64,000 bases of DNA from the NCBI GenBank assembly GCA_033980235.1, contig CM067063.1:42904354-42968353 (forward strand), given 5' to 3'. How positions within the stretch are numbered: the stretch's first letter is position 1; every line of letters starts with the position of its first letter. Below the pieces are notes generated by a model. The model saw only the letters and a list, made by a program, of their open reading frames with translations. It was not told where the DNA came from and searched no databases. Position numbers and translations under genes: made by a program. The DNA is from Diadema setosum. Taxonomy: Eukaryota; Echinodermata; Echinoidea; Diadematoida; Diadematidae. Below are positions 60,925 to 64,000 of the stretch, one piece after another.

Positions 60925-62060
60925 ATTCATCAACATAAGACTCTCAAAGCATATCACACAGCTAAGTGTTCTCCAAATCACACTGTACACGTACATGTGA
61001 TCACATTGCCACAGCTCAGCTTTTTCCTACTTCATATAAGTTATGTTACCATAGTCTTGAAATGGAATACCAACATCTAGCAGTAAATTTATCAAGCCAA
61101 ACTGTGGAGTTTCCACCATTTCTGTTGCCTACATGAGGAGACACTCAATGAAACAGTCTATATTTAGGTACAAAGGCCAGCTGCACTCAAAGCCCTAGAG
61201 AGGAACCACAGGCGGTGCACACTCAACGCAAACCACAAACATTTGTCATGCAAATGAGCAAATAAAAATTCCTCAATGCAGTATTCAGACTTATGACTTC
61301 ATGTGCCTGCAGTTGAAATTGCGCAGATGTACGTGTACAGCACAGTTCAGCTTTTTGCTATTTCCTCGTGAAACCATAAACTGCAATAAAGATTTTTGAC
61401 GCAGATAAGCACATACGACACAATGCTGTTTTACAATATGAAAATTAAGTATGAAGGAAGAAATGCATTTTAATTTCCGTACGTACAGCAAGGGTAAAAT
61501 CTGTGAACCTTTAGTGAAGAATCGATGATGACAATCATGCCATGGCAAGACTTGGTGCACAATGCAATACATGGCAGTGTGTTTCAATGATAGGTGATAG
61601 CAAGGTGGGTGATTCACAGCACTTGGCTGATGACCTTGTTGTACAGGATGTAAATAACTTTATTTTCTGACTTCTGAATAGACCACAAAAACACAATTTC
61701 TGTTTTGTCCAGGATCTTGTATTTCTTCACAAAAAATAGGGGAAAAGAGAGGATAAAGTGACTTCCTTGTTTCCCTTCCCTCTGTAATTTACAGAATGTT
61801 TACTATGAACAAACTTTGCCCCGAATATTTCACAGTAATCACAGCTTTTGTCTTGCTGGGTCTACAGGAAATTTCGAGACCATGTGACAGTGTGTTTCAC
61901 TAGTGTGTGGAATCTCATGCAGTGGTTGCGAGAAATGACGTTCTTCACTCAATTCCAGACAATCAAACCTACCACAATCCATATCGATTCTAACCTTCTG
62001 TACATACAATGTTATCAATTATTGCAATAAGTGTTTTCTGGAAAAACAATGGAACCTACA
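60925..62060. other. Non-coding stretch
   Basis: An acceptor-like TTTTGTCTTGCTGGGTCTACAG at about 61846-61867 is followed by a frame of about 54 codons to a stop (61866-62030), but its phase does not continue from the exon at 60833 and it lacks CpG or compositional support. Confidence 0.45.
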
Positions 62061-62063
62061 TTA

Positions 62064-62492
62064 CAGGGTTCCTGCATATTTTACAAAAATAAATTCCATG
62101 ACTTTTCCCACGTAAAAATTTAGGAAATCCAGGACTTTTTCCACACAGTAGGAGGTTAATGGTAAATAAATAAATTTACTATTAGAAAGTTGTGTCCATG
62201 TATTAAAAGCCACAGTACATGTACAGTACGTATCAAATCATCGCAATACTGTCTGTAGCGAACAAGTTTAGACCAATTTCATTTGATTCAATGTTTTCCT
62301 CAAAAACAAACTTACACTGCAAAAAAGAATATCACTAAAAGGTGAAAAATATGGAAATTTCTATACTTCCATGACTTTTCTATGACATGGTGTATGTCTA
62401 TAATTCTCATTTTCCATGACTTTTCCAGGCCTGGAAAAGTATTTTTAAAATTCAATGACTTATCCAGGTTTTCTATGACTGCAGGAACCCTG
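62064..62492. mobile_element. 429-bp hAT-like MITE
   Basis: CAGGGTTCCTGCA at the left and its inverse TGCAGGAACCCTG at the right. Both subterminal regions repeat TTCCATGACTTTTCC and CCAGG motifs (62094, 62366, 62410, 62455). This CAGGGTTCC/CCATGACTTTTCC family is widespread in animal genomes. The flanks do not show an intact 8-bp duplication, so the insertion is old. No coding capacity. Confidence 0.8.
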
Positions 62493-62494
62493 TC

Positions 62495-63365
62495 ACTATT
62501 TGTCATTTATAAGCACACAATGTACTCAATACAACTTGTAAATCCTTTATTTCACAAGTTGTTCCAAAAATGTTAAAAACAAGCAACAAGCTACCACAGA
62601 AGTGTGAGATAAGACCTCATACCTCCCTGAAGCTACAAACAGCTTCCCTACACACTCTGATTGATGAGAATTAATAGATGTCTAAGCTAGAGCTCATTGT
62701 TGGGGGAAACCACAAATATCAAGTACCGGTTGTTCAGGCTTTGCTTTTACTTTACTGGCATATTTGGGAAGGTGCCAAAATGTGAGTGTAGAAACTGTCA
62801 GAACTGCATAGAACCTGAAGCCAAACTAGCAACCAAATCACTCTGTCATATACCAAATGCCACGTTCTCCAGTGTTAGTACCCACATATCTCTTGAGATG
62901 TTACTAATGCACAAGACCTATAGGGAGGTTTATATCAAACTTCCTTCCTGTCTCACAACTCTCCCATGGTTGGTAATAAGGAGTAGAAAAAAAACAACAA
63001 AAACAACCTGTAACTATTCACATCTTCAACCATTTTACAAGAAAGAATAAAGAACTAATTGTTGGTACAATCACAACTATGAAATACTTCTGATTTAAAT
63101 GCTAAAAGTTTAGCCTCATTGAATTCATTCACTGGACAGGAAAAGATATTTTTATCATGTGAACAGGAGAACTCAGTTTCATTGAAAACAACTCATTTTC
63201 ATCATTACCCTCCAGAAACTATTATCAAGGTTTACAATAACTACCAGCTCAAATGGAATAATGACGACAGTGACAAGGATAATTGTAGCAGTAGTAAATA
63301 TCTTATAAAAATAAATGCAAACCAGCAGCCAAAAAACCCCAACAGCATTGAGTATCATTCAGTTT
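62495..63365. other. Non-coding stretch with one 117-codon ORF
   Basis: The plus frame 62697-63050 contains KCECRNCQNC, a Cys pattern, but no acceptor with a pyrimidine tract leads into it and the remainder is not protein-like. Treated as chance. Confidence 0.45.
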
Positions 63366-63784
63366 TATGAATTCTTGCATCAAGTTTTTTTTTTTTCTTT
63401 TTTATTGCAACTGAGATTGACAATCTGCCCTTCATGAACATTTTGTATTTGAAGCATCAATTATTCAGTTTTTAAGTAGTGGCAATGATAAATATTCATG
63501 GGTGTACACATACTCGGGATGGATTTGAACCATGATATCCTGATTACTACACAGCCTTTGTATGTACTAGAGTGCCAAGCTCCCACCCTGCAGCCAGTGC
63601 TGGTTCTAATCTTATGGGATGCTTGCAGCGGGTACTGGGTATTCATTAAAATTAATGAATTCTTGTGTCAAGCTGTTTTTATTGAAATAAATTGGCATCA
63701 GTATTCATTTACATGGGTGTACTGTACAGGAAGGGTAATTTGTCAATTAGTTGCAATAGCAACAACTTGACACAAGAATTTCAT
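63366..63784 (-). repeat. Foldback element with tRNA-like core (copy 3 of 3)
   Basis: Left end ATGAATTCTTGCATCAAG and the inverse of the right end, ATGAAATTCTTGTGTCAAG, with ATTGCAACT...TTGACAA following both. A third copy of the end sequence (ATGAATTCTTGTGTCAAGC) lies internally at 63656 in the same orientation as the left end, suggesting a partial duplication or nested insertion. On the minus strand GGTTCAAATCC (a diverged B box) lies about 40 bases after a degenerate A-box-like GGGAGCTTGGCAC, so the core is tRNA-derived. Confidence 0.7.
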
Positions 63785-64000
63785 AAACATTAATACAGTA
63801 AGTGGTGTCCATTCATATGTTCTATCAAATTAACAATACAATACCTGCCAAGTTCATTGAAAACTTGATCATGCATTTTCATAAAGGAGATCAAAATGTG
63901 AAAATTGGCCCCTGATTTTGTCCCAGCCAGAAGGGGGCCACCTACATGTATGGATCTGCTACAACTTTAAAGTTACTCAGAGTATTTCTGGTTTTATAGA

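Noticed and set aside
61848..62030. Acceptor TCTACAG followed by about 54 open codons (RKFRDHVTVCFTSVW...)
   Set aside because: Phase does not follow the exon at 60833, CpG and composition give no support, and the tract is interrupted by G residues.
62697..63050. 117-codon ORF with KCECRNCQNC
   Set aside because: No acceptor, composition outside the Cys motif is not protein-like, and its length is within chance for this window.

Overview
This window looks like non-coding, gene-body or intergenic DNA from an animal, most likely a marine deuterostome such as an echinoderm. It is AT-rich with scattered CpG-rich islets, carries no operon-like structure, has dense simple repeats, and is packed with short inverted-repeat transposons of kinds known from sea urchins, sea stars and related animals. 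The species assignment is inference from repeat style only. No complete gene, rRNA, functional tRNA or CRISPR array is visible. Most open frames are short and unconvincing. What can be supported are isolated candidate exons, each judged on a bounded open frame plus a pyrimidine-tract/AG acceptor and a GT donor. With both strands of 64 kb available, some of these will be chance, so confidences are low to moderate.

Layout. 1-3.0 kb: featureless AT-rich DNA. 3.0-8.4 kb: a cluster of repeats. It holds a foldback/tRNA-like element, a four-copy 145-bp tandem array ending in a hairpin (Helitron 'pearl'-like), a ~2.9-kb element with GTGACC termini that encloses a CpG island, a perfect GTCACGTGAC box and a minus-strand acidic first-exon-like ORF, and a 448-bp pogo/Tigger-type MITE with TA target duplications. 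8.4-20 kb: mostly plain sequence with a promoter-like octamer plus CCAAT cluster near 11.0 kb, a perfect 72-bp inverted-repeat MITE at 14.4 kb, a hAT-like MITE at 16.9 kb, and the best plus-strand exon candidate at 18.77 kb. 20-31 kb: a GC-rich inverted-repeat element, exon candidates at 21.0 and 22.1 kb (+) and at 26.9 and 29.2 kb (-), a LINE 3-prime relic, and a 938-bp transposon carrying eight AGCAATTGCT palindromes. 31-46 kb: mostly bare, with two MITEs, a 71-bp pyrimidine-rich tandem repeat, a second foldback copy and exon candidates at 44.3 (-), 45.3 (+) and 46.0 kb (+). 46-64 kb: a 19-bp minisatellite, another minisatellite, a second GTGACC-ended element carrying two CCAAT boxes, two CTCF-like motifs beside an immunoglobulin-like minus-strand exon candidate, a piggyBac-like element with a 37-nt G run, a plus-strand exon candidate at 60.8 kb, a hAT-like MITE and a third foldback copy.

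How parts may fit: several plus-strand candidates (46.05, 49.73, 50.95, 60.83 kb) have mutually compatible splice phases, which would fit one long plus-strand gene with multi-kilobase introns. Minus-strand candidates (57.47, 44.27 and perhaps 26.95 kb) could belong to another gene. Neither model can be confirmed without transcript data.
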